Positions 1 to 9,639 of a stretch of 64,000 nt of DNA are shown piece by piece; the stretch's first letter is position 1; every line of letters starts with the position of its first letter. The notes under the pieces are model-generated. The model did not search any database. It saw nothing but the letters and a program-made list of their open reading frames with translations, and was not told the origin of the DNA. The position numbers were made by a program, and so were the translations under genes. The DNA comes from Actinoplanes sp. M2I2 (GTDB lineage Bacteria > Actinomycetota > Actinomycetes > Mycobacteriales > Micromonosporaceae): NCBI RefSeq assembly GCF_023544445.1, contig NZ_JALPVJ010000005.1:186001-250000 (forward strand), read 5' to 3'.

Positions 1-651
1 GACACGCTGGACTTCGTCCGTACGGTGGCCGGGCGCGAGCTCGTCTCCGTGGTCGACAACCCGGTCGTGCTGCCCGACGGCCGCGTCGAGTCGACCGGCA
101 ACTTCCACGGCGCGCCGCTGGGCTTCGCCGCCGACTTCCTGGCCATCGCGGCCGCCGAGGTCGGCGCGATCGCCGAACGCCGGGTCGACCGCCTGCTCGA
201 CGTGACCCGCAACCGCCAGCTCCCGCCCTTCCTCTCCCCCGACGCGGGCGTCAACTCGGGCCTGATGATCGCCCAGTACACGGCGGCCGGGATCGTCGCC
301 GAGAACCGTCGCCTGGCCGCGCCCGCGTCGGTCGACTCGCTGCCCACGAGCGGCATGCAGGAAGACCACGTCTCGATGGGCTGGGCCGCCACGAAGAAGC
401 TGCGCACGGTGCTCGACAACCTGACCAGCCTGCTCGCCGTCGAGCTCATCTCGGCGGTCCGCGGCCTGCAACTGCGCGAGCCCCTCGTGCCGTCCCCGGC
501 GGGCCGCGCCGCGATCGCCGCCCTCGAACCCGCGGCCGGCCGCCCCGGCCCCGACCTGTTCCTGGCCCCGGCCCTCGAGGCCGCCCGAGCCGTCGTGGCC
601 GGCCGCGACCTGCGAGCCGAGATCGAGAAGGCCGTCGGCCCGCTGCGCTGA
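1..651 (+). CDS. hutH: Histidine ammonia-lyase, C-terminal part (5' end outside window)
   Basis: The frame is open from base 1, so the first part of the gene, including the Ala-Ser-Gly that forms the MIO cofactor, lies upstream of the window. The 217 visible residues match the C-terminal half of the HAL/PAL family: the active-site segment GNFHGAPLGFAADFL, then QYTAAGIVAENR and SMGWAATKKL. The family deaminates L-histidine to urocanate, the first step of histidine degradation, as a cytoplasmic homotetramer. The residues after about 170 are the usual helical tail. It ends at TGA 649-651 and is followed by a repeat-bearing spacer, so it appears to be the last gene of its unit. Another aromatic amino-acid lyase of the family is less likely but cannot be excluded without the N-terminal half. 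Confidence 0.88.
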   Translation, partial: DTLDFVRTVAGRELVSVVDNPVVLPDGRVESTGNFHGAPLGFAADFLAIAAAEVGAIAERRVDRLLDVTRNRQLPPFLSPDAGVNSGLMIAQYTAAGIVAENRRLAAPASVDSLPTSGMQEDHVSMGWAATKKLRTVLDNLTSLLAVELISAVRGLQLREPLVPSPAGRAAIAALEPAAGRPGPDLFLAPALEAARAVVAGRDLRAEIEKAVGPLR

Positions 652-673
652 GCTCGACGGCTCAGGTCAGCCG

Positions 674-748
674 CCGCCGGCTCAACCTCTGCCGGCTCAA
701 CCTTTGCCGGCTCAGCGTCTGCCGGCTCGGCCTCCGCCGGCTCGGCCC
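674..748. repeat. 15-bp tandem repeat, five copies
   Basis: Five consecutive 15-bp units of the form ctgccggctcaacct, with a few substitutions, run without gaps in the 190-bp spacer between hutH and the next gene. It is one of several minisatellite-like arrays in this window. No gene overlaps it. Confidence 0.85.
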
Positions 749-841
749 GGCCTCCGTCTCCTTCGGCACGGGGCAGGCTGGGTGGTGGAAGTGGGCTAGC
801 CTGCAAAGCGCTGTGTACACGCGTGGATCCGGGGGGACACG

Positions 842-1147
842 ATGGGCATTGAGGTTCCGCCCGAGGAGGTTCGGCGGCACGCGCGTGACGTCGACGAGGC
901 CGGCCGGATGCTCGACGAGGCGCGGGCGGCGGCAGCGCACGTGCGGGTGTCCAGCAACGCGTACGGATACTTCGTCGGCGCGCTGATCGCCAACTTCTAC
1001 ATGAATCCGCACGCCGACGAGGCGATCGCCGCCTATCAGAAGACTGTGGACGGCATGAACGGGCTGGCCGACCAGGTCCGCGCGATGGCCGACGACTACG
1101 ACCACAGCGATGAGCGGGCCGCCGACCGGGTGCGGGGGACGCGATGA
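842..1147 (+). CDS. Small EspC/WXG100-like protein, candidate type VII secretion substrate
   Basis: 101 residues, almost entirely helical, with no signal peptide or membrane segment. Size, helical content (an Ala/Glu-rich first helix near residues 6-35 and a second near 55-90) and its place directly ahead of a larger WXG-like helical protein resemble the EspC/EsxA-type partners exported by type VII systems in actinobacteria. The ATG is preceded by GGGGGG at 831-836. A TAGCCT box at 797-802 could be the -10 of its promoter. It overlaps the next gene by ATGA, so the two are probably translationally coupled and may form a heterodimer. No ESX ATPase is visible here, so the secretion role is inference. 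Confidence 0.6.
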   Translation: MGIEVPPEEVRRHARDVDEAGRMLDEARAAAAHVRVSSNAYGYFVGALIANFYMNPHADEAIAAYQKTVDGMNGLADQVRAMADDYDHSDERAADRVRGTR

Positions 1148-2181
1148 GCGACGCGGCGGCGCTGTCCCGGCCCAACCTGATCGCCCCCGAGGCCGCGACC
1201 AAGGGGTACGAGGGCGCCGGGATCCTCGAAGCGGCCATGGGCATGAAGGACGGCTTCCAGGAGGGCAACTTCACGGCCGGGTTCGGCAACATGGCGGTGG
1301 TCGGGCTGAGCGCGCTCGGCGCGATCATGGATCCGTTCCAGGCGGTCTTCGCCGCCGGGGTCGGCTGGCTCATGGAGCACCTGGACTGCCTGCGCGAGCC
1401 CCTCGACGCCCTGCTGGGCGACCCCAAGGAGATCGAGGGCCACGCCGCGACCTGGCGCAATCTGCAGGAACGGACGTACGACGCCGCGGAGTACTTCGCC
1501 GGCCAGGTGACGACCGCGACGTCGAGCTGGGTCTCCGACGCGGTCACCGCCTATCGCGCGAAGGCGTCCGCGATGGCCGACAGCAGCCTCGCGCTCGGCG
1601 AGGTGGCCGACGCGATGGCCGAGGCCACCCTCATCGCCGGGGCGATCGTCGGCGTGTTCCGCAACATGGTCCGCGACCTCATCGCCGAGCTGGTCGGCGC
1701 GGCCATCTCCAAGGCCGTGCAGGCCCTGCTCGTGGTCACGATCCCCAAGATCCTGGCCGAGGTCGCGATCATGGTCGCCGAGTGGACCGGCCGGATCGTG
1801 CAGGTGATGCGCCGGCTCAGCGACGCGATCACCGCGCTGGGCGGCAAGTTCCCGGCGCTGGCCGAGGTGTGCGCCCGGATCGGCCGGTCGATGGACAGCT
1901 CGATCTCCGATCTGGCGTACGGTTCGGTCTTCCTCAACTCGTCCAAGCTGCACGCCGCCGACAGCTACGTCTCCGACAGCGAGGGCGCCGCGGGCGGCTT
2001 CAAGCACGCGTACAAGACCCTGGCCCAGGGCGAGGCGGTCGTGCACGGCACCAAGGCCCAGATGGCGGCCGACGCGTTGCGCGAGGGCGTCAAGCTGAAC
2101 AGCATCCAGAACGGCAGCACGACCGCCGGCTCCCTGCACAACGACGAGCCCGACAAACCCCAGATCGACCTACCTCTCTGA
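1144..2181 (+). CDS. WXG100-like helical protein, probable type VII secretion-associated
   Basis: 345 residues. The start overlaps the stop of the preceding gene (ATGA). The N-terminal half (about 1-165) is a series of amphipathic helices with W and AYR/AKA patterns typical of WXG100/PPE-like helical hairpins. Residues 150-240 are long hydrophobic helices (around ATLIAGAIVGVF and KAVQALLVVTI) that could insert in a membrane or pack as a bundle. The C-terminus is polar. The architecture resembles Micromonosporaceae type VII effector or chaperone proteins that travel with a 100-residue partner. No toxin domain with catalytic residues could be recognised at the C-terminus. Function is therefore unassigned beyond the likely pairing with the upstream product. 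Confidence 0.6.
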   Translation: MSDAAALSRPNLIAPEAATKGYEGAGILEAAMGMKDGFQEGNFTAGFGNMAVVGLSALGAIMDPFQAVFAAGVGWLMEHLDCLREPLDALLGDPKEIEGHAATWRNLQERTYDAAEYFAGQVTTATSSWVSDAVTAYRAKASAMADSSLALGEVADAMAEATLIAGAIVGVFRNMVRDLIAELVGAAISKAVQALLVVTIPKILAEVAIMVAEWTGRIVQVMRRLSDAITALGGKFPALAEVCARIGRSMDSSISDLAYGSVFLNSSKLHAADSYVSDSEGAAGGFKHAYKTLAQGEAVVHGTKAQMAADALREGVKLNSIQNGSTTAGSLHNDEPDKPQIDLPL

Positions 2182-2225
2182 GGGCTAGGGTCAGGACCGA
2201 CCTGCGGCGAGCGCGAGGATGGACG

Positions 2226-2816
2226 ATGACCGACGACGAGAAGCGCCGGGCCGAGCGGCGGCGGCGGATGGACGAGTTACTGAGCCAGGCGGAGGCCGAC
2301 GTCACCCGCACGCGGGCGGCTCCGGATCGGCCGGTGGTCGAGCAGCGGCGCGGCACCACCTGGGGCAGCGTGCTCGGCGTCGTGATCCTGCTCGTGTCGG
2401 CCGTCGTGTTCTTCCTGGGCGCGCGGACGGTCAACCGCTTCACCGGCGCCGACTTCGACGACGCCGACCGTCGGGGCACAGCCACCGTCGAGAGCTGCGA
2501 GCGACACGGGCCGATCACACTCAAAGGCTTCGGTTACGTCGATGAGTGCACGGTCGACATCGTCTGGAGCGACGGCGAAGGCCCCACCGTCCTGATCGAC
2601 AAGCCCGGGTTCATGAAGGGCGAGAAGCCCGGCGAGACGTTCGAGATCGGGCAGAACTCCGGCAGCCGCGGCAGCATCGCCTACTCCCGCCCGGAGGTCT
2701 CCCCCCACGGCTGGGCCACGGCGCTCACCATCGTCCTCGCGGCGATCGCGTTCCTCTTCGTCGCCGGCGTCTATCTCTTCCTGCGCCAGACGATCAAGGA
2801 CATGCGCCGCCGCTGA
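2226..2816 (+). CDS. Two-TM membrane protein with extracytoplasmic domain, unknown function
   Basis: 196 residues: a charged cytoplasmic N-terminus (1-45), a first membrane helix (about 46-65, SVLGVVILLVSAVVFFLGA), a domain of about 90 residues with two cysteines (in VESCERHG and VDECTVDI) that could form a disulfide, and a second membrane helix (about 163-185). This is the layout of small actinobacterial envelope proteins (DUF6346-like). I am not certain of the family. The ATG at 2226 is used because the frame upstream belongs to the previous gene's region and the helix order fits. It follows the WXG-like gene by 44 nt and may share its transcript. No catalytic motif is visible. Confidence 0.7.
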   Translation: MTDDEKRRAERRRRMDELLSQAEADVTRTRAAPDRPVVEQRRGTTWGSVLGVVILLVSAVVFFLGARTVNRFTGADFDDADRRGTATVESCERHGPITLKGFGYVDECTVDIVWSDGEGPTVLIDKPGFMKGEKPGETFEIGQNSGSRGSIAYSRPEVSPHGWATALTIVLAAIAFLFVAGVYLFLRQTIKDMRRR

Positions 2817-2837
2817 GTCAGCGGCTCAAGCGCTCAG

Positions 2838-2914
2838 CGGATCGAGCGCCCCACGGATCGAGCCGCCCCACGGATCGAGCTGCCCCACGGATCGAGCGCC
2901 CCACGGATCGAGCA
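2838..2914. repeat. 16/17-bp tandem repeat, about 4.7 copies
   Basis: Units of the form cggatcgagcgcccca, alternating 16 and 17 bp, fill the gap between two convergent genes. No hairpin or T-tract accompanies them, so they do not look like a conventional terminator. Confidence 0.85.
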
Positions 2915-2927
2915 CGGGGACGGTGGA

Positions 2928-3104
2928 TCAGGCGGCCGGGTCGGTCGTCTGCCACGGGCAGTCGACGACCTTGGGCTCGACGACGACGAACGTCTTGGCG
3001 ACGGTCGCGGTGTCGTTACCGGAGGTCACCGGCTCGCTCGCGAAGAGCACCGACAGGCCGACCAGCGCTGAGGCCGCGAAGAGTGCGGCGAACCGGAGCT
3101 GCAT
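2928..3104 (-). CDS. Small exported or membrane-anchored protein
   Basis: 58 residues. The chosen ATG (3104) is preceded by a strong purine-rich ribosome site (GGGGGA). A longer frame exists from 3158, but its extra 18 residues lack support and would spoil the signal sequence. The N-terminus reads as a signal peptide or anchor: MQLR followed by a hydrophobic run of about 18 residues (FAALFAASALVGLSVLFA). The rest is a short tail with one cysteine near the end. No family is recognised. Small exported proteins like this are common in actinobacteria; function unknown. Confidence 0.55.
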   Translation of the reverse strand: MQLRFAALFAASALVGLSVLFASEPVTSGNDTATVAKTFVVVEPKVVDCPWQTTDPAA

Positions 3105-3236
3105 GAGAATTCCCCCAGACGATTTCGGCAGGCGATACCCCCGGAACCGCCCGCTCAAGCATTGCCCAGCAAGTTGACAGCTTCCTGAACGTGCGGGCCA
3201 AAGATAGTGTCTGGTCGATCACACCGATCGAACGGC

Positions 3237-3851
3237 CTAACTCGTCACCTCGCGGGCGATGACCTTGGACAGCTCGCGGAACGCCTTTCCCCGGTGGCTG
3301 ATCGCATCCTTCTCGGCCGGGGAGAGCTCAGCGTTCGTCCGGTTCTGACCGTCGCCCAGGAAGATCGGGTCGTAGCCGAAGCCACCCTCGCCGCGGCGCG
3401 CGCGCAGGATGCGACCGACCTGGCGGCCCTCGACCAGGTGCTCGCGCCCGTTGGGCAGCACCAGCGCCGCGGCGCAGACGAAGGCGCCGCCCCGGTGCTC
3501 GTCGGGCACGTCGGCGATCTGGCCCAGCAGGAGGTCGAGGTTGGCCTGATCGTCGCCGTGCCGGCCGGACCACCGGGCGCTGAACACGCCGGGCATGCCG
3601 TTGAGCGCGTCGACCGCGATGCCCGAGTCGTCGGCCACCGTGGGCAGGCCGGTGCGCCGGGCACCCTCCCGGGCTTTGATCAGCGCATTTTCCCCGAAGG
3701 TCAGGCCCGTCTCGGGTACGTCGGGGTAGCCCTCGAAATCGGCCAGGCCGACCAGCGCGATGCGGTTGGCGCCCAGCGACGTGTCGAGGATGCGCTGGAG
3801 CTCGACCAGCTTCTTACGGTTGGCCGTGGCCAGCAGCAGCTTGGCGCTCAC
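3237..3851 (-). CDS. rdgB: RdgB/HAM1-family XTP/dITP pyrophosphatase
   Basis: 204 residues, the normal family length. It begins with the substrate-binding segment [11 protein letters not shown] (normally TxNxxK) and contains [10 protein letters not shown], the catalytic-base region [18 protein letters not shown], and the terminal [10 protein letters not shown]. The enzyme hydrolyses non-canonical purine triphosphates (ITP, XTP, dITP) to monophosphates, keeping them out of nucleic acids. It overlaps the upstream rph gene by ATGA, the same rph-rdgB order found in mycobacteria and many actinobacteria. The two are co-transcribed and probably translationally coupled. Confidence 0.95.
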   Translation of the reverse strand: MSAKLLLATANRKKLVELQRILDTSLGANRIALVGLADFEGYPDVPETGLTFGENALIKAREGARRTGLPTVADDSGIAVDALNGMPGVFSARWSGRHGDDQANLDLLLGQIADVPDEHRGGAFVCAAALVLPNGREHLVEGRQVGRILRARRGEGGFGYDPIFLGDGQNRTNAELSPAEKDAISHRGKAFRELSKVIAREVTS

Positions 3852-4576
3852 GAGGCCAGAGCCTTCTGCTGGGCGGCGGCCAGATCGACACAGCCGGCGA
3901 CGGCCAGGTCGAGCAGCGCGTCGAGCTGGTCGCGGCGGAACACGCCGTCCTCACCGGTGCCCTGGACCTCGACGAAATCGCCGTCGCCGGTGCAGACGAC
4001 GTTCATGTCGACCTCGGCCGCGACATCTTCCAGATACATCAGGTCGAGGCGGGGCTCGCCCTCGACGATGCCGACGCTGACGGCCTGGATCGAGCGGTGC
4101 ATGACCTTGTCGATCTTGCCGGCCAGGGACTTGCGCTCGGCCAGCCAGCCCACCGCGTCGTGCAGCGCCACGTAGGCCCCGGTGATCGCGGCCGTGCGGG
4201 TGCCCCCGTCGGCCTGCAGGACGTCGCAGTCGAGCACGATCGAGTTCTCCCCGAGAGCCTTGAGGTCGATGCAGGCGCGCAGGCTACGGCCGATCAGCCG
4301 GGAGATCTCCTGGGTGCGGCCGCCGACCTTGCCCTTGACGCTCTCGCGGTCGCCGCGGGTGTTGGTGGCGCGCGGCAACATCGCGTACTCGGCGGTGACC
4401 CAGCCGAGGCCCGAGCCCTTGCGCCAGCGTGGCACACCCTCGGTGACGCTCGCGGTGCACAGCACTCGTGTGTTGCCGAACTCGACGAGCACCGACCCCT
4501 CGGGGTGGATGCTCCAGCTCCGGCTCAGAGTCACCGGGCGCAATTGGTCGGCCGCGCGGCCGTCGGGGCGTGCCAT
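3848..4576 (-). CDS. rph: Ribonuclease PH
   Basis: 242 residues from ATG 4576. A TTG two codons upstream is possible, but the ATG has AAGG seven bases before it. The protein shows the RNase PH core: [29 protein letters not shown], the phosphate-binding [17 protein letters not shown] and [19 protein letters not shown]. RNase PH is a phosphorolytic 3'-5' exoribonuclease that trims tRNA 3' ends and forms a hexameric ring. It is first in an operon with rdgB. All family-typical Arg and Asp positions I can place are present. Confidence 0.96.
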   Translation of the reverse strand: MARPDGRAADQLRPVTLSRSWSIHPEGSVLVEFGNTRVLCTASVTEGVPRWRKGSGLGWVTAEYAMLPRATNTRGDRESVKGKVGGRTQEISRLIGRSLRACIDLKALGENSIVLDCDVLQADGGTRTAAITGAYVALHDAVGWLAERKSLAGKIDKVMHRSIQAVSVGIVEGEPRLDLMYLEDVAAEVDMNVVCTGDGDFVEVQGTGEDGVFRRDQLDALLDLAVAGCVDLAAAQQKALAS

Positions 4577-4939
4577 GACCAAACCTTATTAGGCCGACGG
4601 CCGGACCGCCGACTCCACCCCGACACCTGTGGACAACCGAGCTGTGGGCAACGGGCCTGTGGATGACCCGGCCGGGGCGACGGCTGTGGACAAGAGGCCG
4701 GAGACATACGGTGCCGGGAACAACGCGAGGGCTGGGAAACGGGCCACGACAGACCCGGGCTGAGTGGCAGCAGGCCCAGGATCAGCCCGGGCTGAGGGCA
4801 GCAGGCCCAGGATAAACCCGGCTGAGGGCAGCAGGCCCAGGATCAACCCGGGCTGAGGGCAGCAGGCCCAGGATCAACCGGGCTGAGGGCAGCATGGCCA
4901 GGGACAACCCGGGCTGAGGACGGCAGGGCCGGGGACGAC
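4577..4939. repeat. Intergenic region with ~31-bp tandem repeat (4752-4931)
   Basis: This 363-bp gap between rph and the glycosyltransferase gene has no credible gene. From about 4752 to 4931 there are roughly six imperfect units built around gggctgagggcagcaggc followed by ccaggatcaaccc. The first bases (4616-4690) carry several short CTGTGGA/TGTGGAC words. The repeats are direct and contiguous with no spacers, so this is a minisatellite and not a CRISPR array. Confidence 0.8.
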
Positions 4940-6142
4940 TCAGCCGAACCAGCCGGTGGCGGCCTCGGTCGGGCCGGCCGGCCGCGGTACGGCGGGGCGC
5001 AGCACGGCGGGTGGCCGCGGGCGTCCGGCCAGCGCCACCGCGGGCAGCGCCCCGTGCGCCCGCAGGAAGCCGTCGACCGCCTGGGGCCAGCCGAAGTGCT
5101 CGGCCCGGGCCCGCGCGGCGGCCCGGCGCTCCGGCTCGGGGCGCTCCATCAGGCGGCGTACGCCGTCGGCGAAGGCCTCCGCGGTGCCCGGCACCGCGAC
5201 GCCGGCCTCGCCCACCACCTCGGGCAGGGCGCTGGTCTCGTTGACCACGACCGGGGTGCCGCAGGCCAGCGCCTCGAGGGCGGCCAGTCCGAACGTCTCG
5301 ACCGGGCCGGGCGCGAGCACCACGTCGGCGCTGGCGAGCAGGGCGGCCACGGTGGAACGGTCGGCGATGTGCCCGGCGAAGCGCACGGGCAGCCGCGCCG
5401 CCCGGTACGCCAGCGCGGCCCGCCGTACGCCGTCTCCGGCCACGGCGAGCACCGCGGGCACCTTGTCGTTGCGCAGCGCCCCGATCGTGTCCACGGCGAG
5501 CTCAGGCCGTTTCTGACCGGAGAGCCGCCCGCAGAACACCACGAGCAGCTCGCCGGGGCGGGCGTAGCGGGCGCGGACGGCCTCGTCGGCGCGGCCGGGG
5601 TGGAACTCGTCGAGGTCGACGCCGAGTGGCACCTCGATGAGGTTTGGCACGCCCAGCCGGCGGAACTCCGCTGCCGCGAAGGAGGTGGTGCAGATGATCT
5701 GGTCGAAGAACTCGGCGGTGCGCAGGTTGAACTTGTCGGCCACCGCGTCCCGCTTGGGCACGCCCCAGACGCCGAGCAGGCCGGCCAGGCTCTCGTGCGA
5801 GACCATCATCGAGCCGACGCCGCGCTGGCGGGCCCAGCCGCCCGTCCAGCGCAGGCTGGTGCGGTCGGAGACCTCGAGGCGGTCGGGTTCCAGCTCGTCG
5901 AGCAGCTGGGTGAGCTCGCGCCGACCGGTCATGACGCGGTAGCCACCGGTGCGCGGGAGCGGGGCGCTGGGCATGGTGATCACCCGGCCCTGCGAGGTCA
6001 TCTTGTCGGAGCGCTCCCGCCCGGGGACGATCAGCACGGCTTCGTGCCCGGCCCGCTGATAACCCTCGCCGAGATTGCGGAGCGCCGTCCGCAAGCCACC
6101 GGAGTGGGTTGTCACGAAGTTGGCCAAGCGAACGATGCGCAT
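4940..6142 (-). CDS. GT4-family glycosyltransferase
   Basis: 400 residues with the two-Rossmann GT-B fold. The N-terminal domain starts MRIVRLANFVTTHSGGLRTAL, with the glycine-rich donor/acceptor loop (HSGGLRT). The C-terminal domain contains the retaining GT4 signature GPVETFGLAALEALACGTP, with the two Glu residues that hold the nucleotide sugar. About 30 final residues are Pro/Ala-rich and probably disordered. Closest by pattern are actinobacterial phosphatidylinositol or GDP-mannose dependent mannosyltransferases, but donor and acceptor cannot be read from sequence. Start ATG 6142 has GGAG seven bases upstream. It sits between the MBL hydrolase and rph genes, which are adjacent in mycobacteria. 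Confidence 0.85.
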   Translation of the reverse strand: MRIVRLANFVTTHSGGLRTALRNLGEGYQRAGHEAVLIVPGRERSDKMTSQGRVITMPSAPLPRTGGYRVMTGRRELTQLLDELEPDRLEVSDRTSLRWTGGWARQRGVGSMMVSHESLAGLLGVWGVPKRDAVADKFNLRTAEFFDQIICTTSFAAAEFRRLGVPNLIEVPLGVDLDEFHPGRADEAVRARYARPGELLVVFCGRLSGQKRPELAVDTIGALRNDKVPAVLAVAGDGVRRAALAYRAARLPVRFAGHIADRSTVAALLASADVVLAPGPVETFGLAALEALACGTPVVVNETSALPEVVGEAGVAVPGTAEAFADGVRRLMERPEPERRAAARARAEHFGWPQAVDGFLRAHGALPAVALAGRPRPPAVLRPAVPRPAGPTEAATGWFG

Positions 6143-6211
6143 GCAACAACTCCAAGATCACGTTATGCCGGTGCTCATGAACCGGACCGTGCCCCCGCCC
6201 CGGCCCAGGGC

Positions 6212-6958
6212 TTAGAGATCGTAACGGGCACCTGGACGCACGACCTCAACCGGTCCCGCAAACGCGGCCACGGCGGCATCCACAATAGATGCCTCCGAGA
6301 CCCACGCGGGTACGAGGTGGGTCAGCAGCAGCTTGCCGACGTCCGCCTTGGTGGCCGCCTCGCCGGCCTCACCGCCGGTGAGGTGCAGGCCAGGCGGGTT
6401 GGGGGCGCCGTCCAGGTAGCTCGCCTCACAAAGGAACAAGTCTGCGCCCGCGGCGAGTCGCAACAGCGGTTCGCACGGCGCCGTGTCCGAGGAGTACGCG
6501 ATCGCTCGCCCACCGTGTTCGATCCGGACACCGTAGGTCTCGATGGGATGGTTGACCCGGTCGACCGTGATCGAGAAGGGACCGATCGGGAACGTGCCCG
6601 GCTGCAGACCGTAGAAGGTGTAGACGTCGTCGACCGACTCGTTCTCCTGGCTGTACGCGGCGGAGATGCGCTCGGCCGCCCCCAGCGGGGCATAGACCGG
6701 CACCGGCGGCAGCGGGCCGGACGGGTCGTACCGGCGGACCACGATGTAGGTGCAGGCGTCCAGCATGTGGTCACAGTGCAGGTGGGTCAGGATGATCGCG
6801 TCGATTTTGTTCATGTCCGAATAGCGCTGCAGCGCGGACAGCGAACCCGAGCCGAAGTCGATCAGCAGCCGGAAGCCCTCGGCCTCGACGAGATAGGCGG
6901 AACAAGCCGACTCGGGGCCGGGAAAACTGCCGGCACAGCCGAGAACGGTCAGTCGCAT
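6212..6958 (-). CDS. MBL-fold phosphodiesterase-like hydrolase (Rv1339-like)
   Basis: 248 residues. The metallo-beta-lactamase metal-binding motif is LTHLHCDHM (HxHxDH). Further ligands are likely the His in DRVNHPIE, the Asp in AYSSDTAPC, and the His in LLLTHLVPAW. The layout matches RNase Z-like phosphodiesterases. The mycobacterial protein at the same place beside rph (Rv1339) has been described as an atypical class II cAMP phosphodiesterase, so a cyclic-nucleotide or related role is plausible by synteny. Start ATG 6958 has GAGGGA upstream. Unlike mycobacteria, a glycosyltransferase gene separates it from rph here. RNA substrates cannot be excluded. Confidence 0.8.
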   Translation of the reverse strand: MRLTVLGCAGSFPGPESACSAYLVEAEGFRLLIDFGSGSLSALQRYSDMNKIDAIILTHLHCDHMLDACTYIVVRRYDPSGPLPPVPVYAPLGAAERISAAYSQENESVDDVYTFYGLQPGTFPIGPFSITVDRVNHPIETYGVRIEHGGRAIAYSSDTAPCEPLLRLAAGADLFLCEASYLDGAPNPPGLHLTGGEAGEAATKADVGKLLLTHLVPAWVSEASIVDAAVAAFAGPVEVVRPGARYDL

Positions 6959-7219
6959 GCGGGTCCCTCTGGCTCACGCTGGGTCGAACACGCCCCGCCC
7001 GACCGGTCCGTGCTGCAGTCTTCAGACCAGTCAATCACGCAGCGAAGCGTACGCCGGGACCTGCGCGCGATGTAAACGTCTGATCGATTTGTCGCTAAAT
7101 CGACAACGTACATCACACCGCCCGTGACCTCGGCTGTTATCGCAATTCCCGTTACGTCCGGTGAGTCGTTTGCGTTGCACAAAGTGAGGACTTCGCAGGA
7201 CGGAACAGACGGAGGCAGC

Positions 7220-7630
7220 GTGATCACGGTCCAGAAAGACCGCACCACGCACACCGAGGCGGCGGCGATCATGCCGTTCGGTGGGTGGGAGATTACACCG
7301 GCTGGAGCGGGGCTGGACGGTGACGAGGTTCTTTTCCGGTTCCCGGCTCCCGACGACCCGGCGCCGAGCACCGCGCGCCTGCTCACCATGGCCGGCGGGG
7401 CGGCCCTGCTGGGCTTTGTGACCCTCGGCGTGGGAGCGCGCGCATTCGCCACCGTGCTCGGCGGAGCACCGTTCTGGTACGTGCCGACGCTCGCCCTGTT
7501 CGCCTTGCTGAGTCTCGCCCTGACGGTCGGCGCGTTCCTGTCGATCCACCGCGCCTTTCTGCCATGGGTGCTACTGGTGTGCGCGACCGGGCCGCTCGCC
7601 GTCGGCATTCTGATTGCGGCGACCTATTAG
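7220..7630 (+). CDS. Three-TM membrane protein, unknown function
   Basis: I prefer GTG 7220 (136 residues) because GGAGG lies four bases upstream. A longer frame opens at 7124 without a ribosome site. Residues 1-55 are soluble. Three hydrophobic helices follow (about 60-80, 86-107, 113-134). The protein ends inside the membrane segment a few residues before the stop. It is divergently placed from the MBL hydrolase gene and convergent to cysM, with which it shares a hairpin terminator. No domain is recognised. Confidence 0.6.
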   Translation: MITVQKDRTTHTEAAAIMPFGGWEITPAGAGLDGDEVLFRFPAPDDPAPSTARLLTMAGGAALLGFVTLGVGARAFATVLGGAPFWYVPTLALFALLSLALTVGAFLSIHRAFLPWVLLVCATGPLAVGILIAATY

Positions 7631-7633
7631 CGC

Positions 7634-9037
<1,404 letters not shown>

Positions 9038-9165
9038 GGCTGTGAATGCTCCAAAAGGAAGATCGAACTGAGGGCAGGATCGCTTACGGAGTTGTCGTCA
9101 ACGACACTCGTAAACGACCGATACCGGGCTCTGCCCGAACATGTACGACTGCACAGCGCTAGCCA

Positions 9166-9639
9166 TCACGCGTCTACCGTCGCATCCACGATGTTGATCT
9201 CTTCCTCGGTCACCACGCCGTCCACTATGCGGAACGATCGGATCTCCTCCGAGTCGCTCTCGCGCGTGGAAACGAGCAGATAGTGGGCGCCGGGCTCGCC
9301 GGCGAAGGAGATGTCCGTCCGCGACGGGTACGCCTCGGTCGCCGTGTGCGAGTGGTAGATGACCACCGGCTCCTCGTCGTTGTCGTCCATCTCGCGCCAC
9401 ACCCGCAGCTGCTCCATGGAGTCGAACTCGTAGAAGGTCATCGACCGGGCGGCGTTGTCCATCGGGATGAGCCGGGTCGGCAGGTCGCTGCCGATCGGAC
9501 CGGCGACCACGCCACAGGCCTCGTCGGGGTGGTCCCGGCGGGCGTGGGCGACGATCGCGTCGACGATCGCACTGTCGATGGTCAGCACGTTCTTCACATT
9601 ACCGTGAGATCCGAGCGGACCTCGGGTGGCGCCGCTCAC
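9166..9639 (-). CDS. mec: JAMM metalloprotease Mec (CysO-cysteine peptidase)
   Basis: 157 residues with a complete zinc JAMM motif: Glu40 in HPDEACG, then HSHTATEAYPSRTD at 96-109 (HxH-x7-S-x2-D). The mycobacterial homologue cleaves cysteine from the C-terminus of CysO-Cys, the last step of CysO-dependent cysteine synthesis. The GTG start at 9639 overlaps the DUF2017 stop (GTGA), suggesting coupling. GTGs at 9597 or 9588 would give a shorter N-terminus and cannot be ruled out. A 128-nt gap separates it from cysO, so cysO-cysM may also have their own promoter. Confidence 0.9.
   Translation of the reverse strand: MSGATRGPLGSHGNVKNVLTIDSAIVDAIVAHARRDHPDEACGVVAGPIGSDLPTRLIPMDNAARSMTFYEFDSMEQLRVWREMDDNDEEPVVIYHSHTATEAYPSRTDISFAGEPGAHYLLVSTRESDSEEIRSFRIVDGVVTEEEINIVDATVDA

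Noticed and set aside
3174..3209. Perfect -35 hexamer TTGACA on the plus strand
   Set aside because: The nearest -10-like sequence is about 23 bp away and no plus-strand gene follows, since rdgB reads the other way.
4752..4931. Possible CRISPR array from the ~31-bp repeats
   Set aside because: Repeats are contiguous, imperfect and have no unique spacers, and there are no cas genes. The Cas4-like protein at 46 kb is 40 kb away and in another operon.
7124..7219. Upstream start for the three-TM protein
   Set aside because: No ribosome site at 7124, while GTG 7220 has GGAGG four bases upstream.
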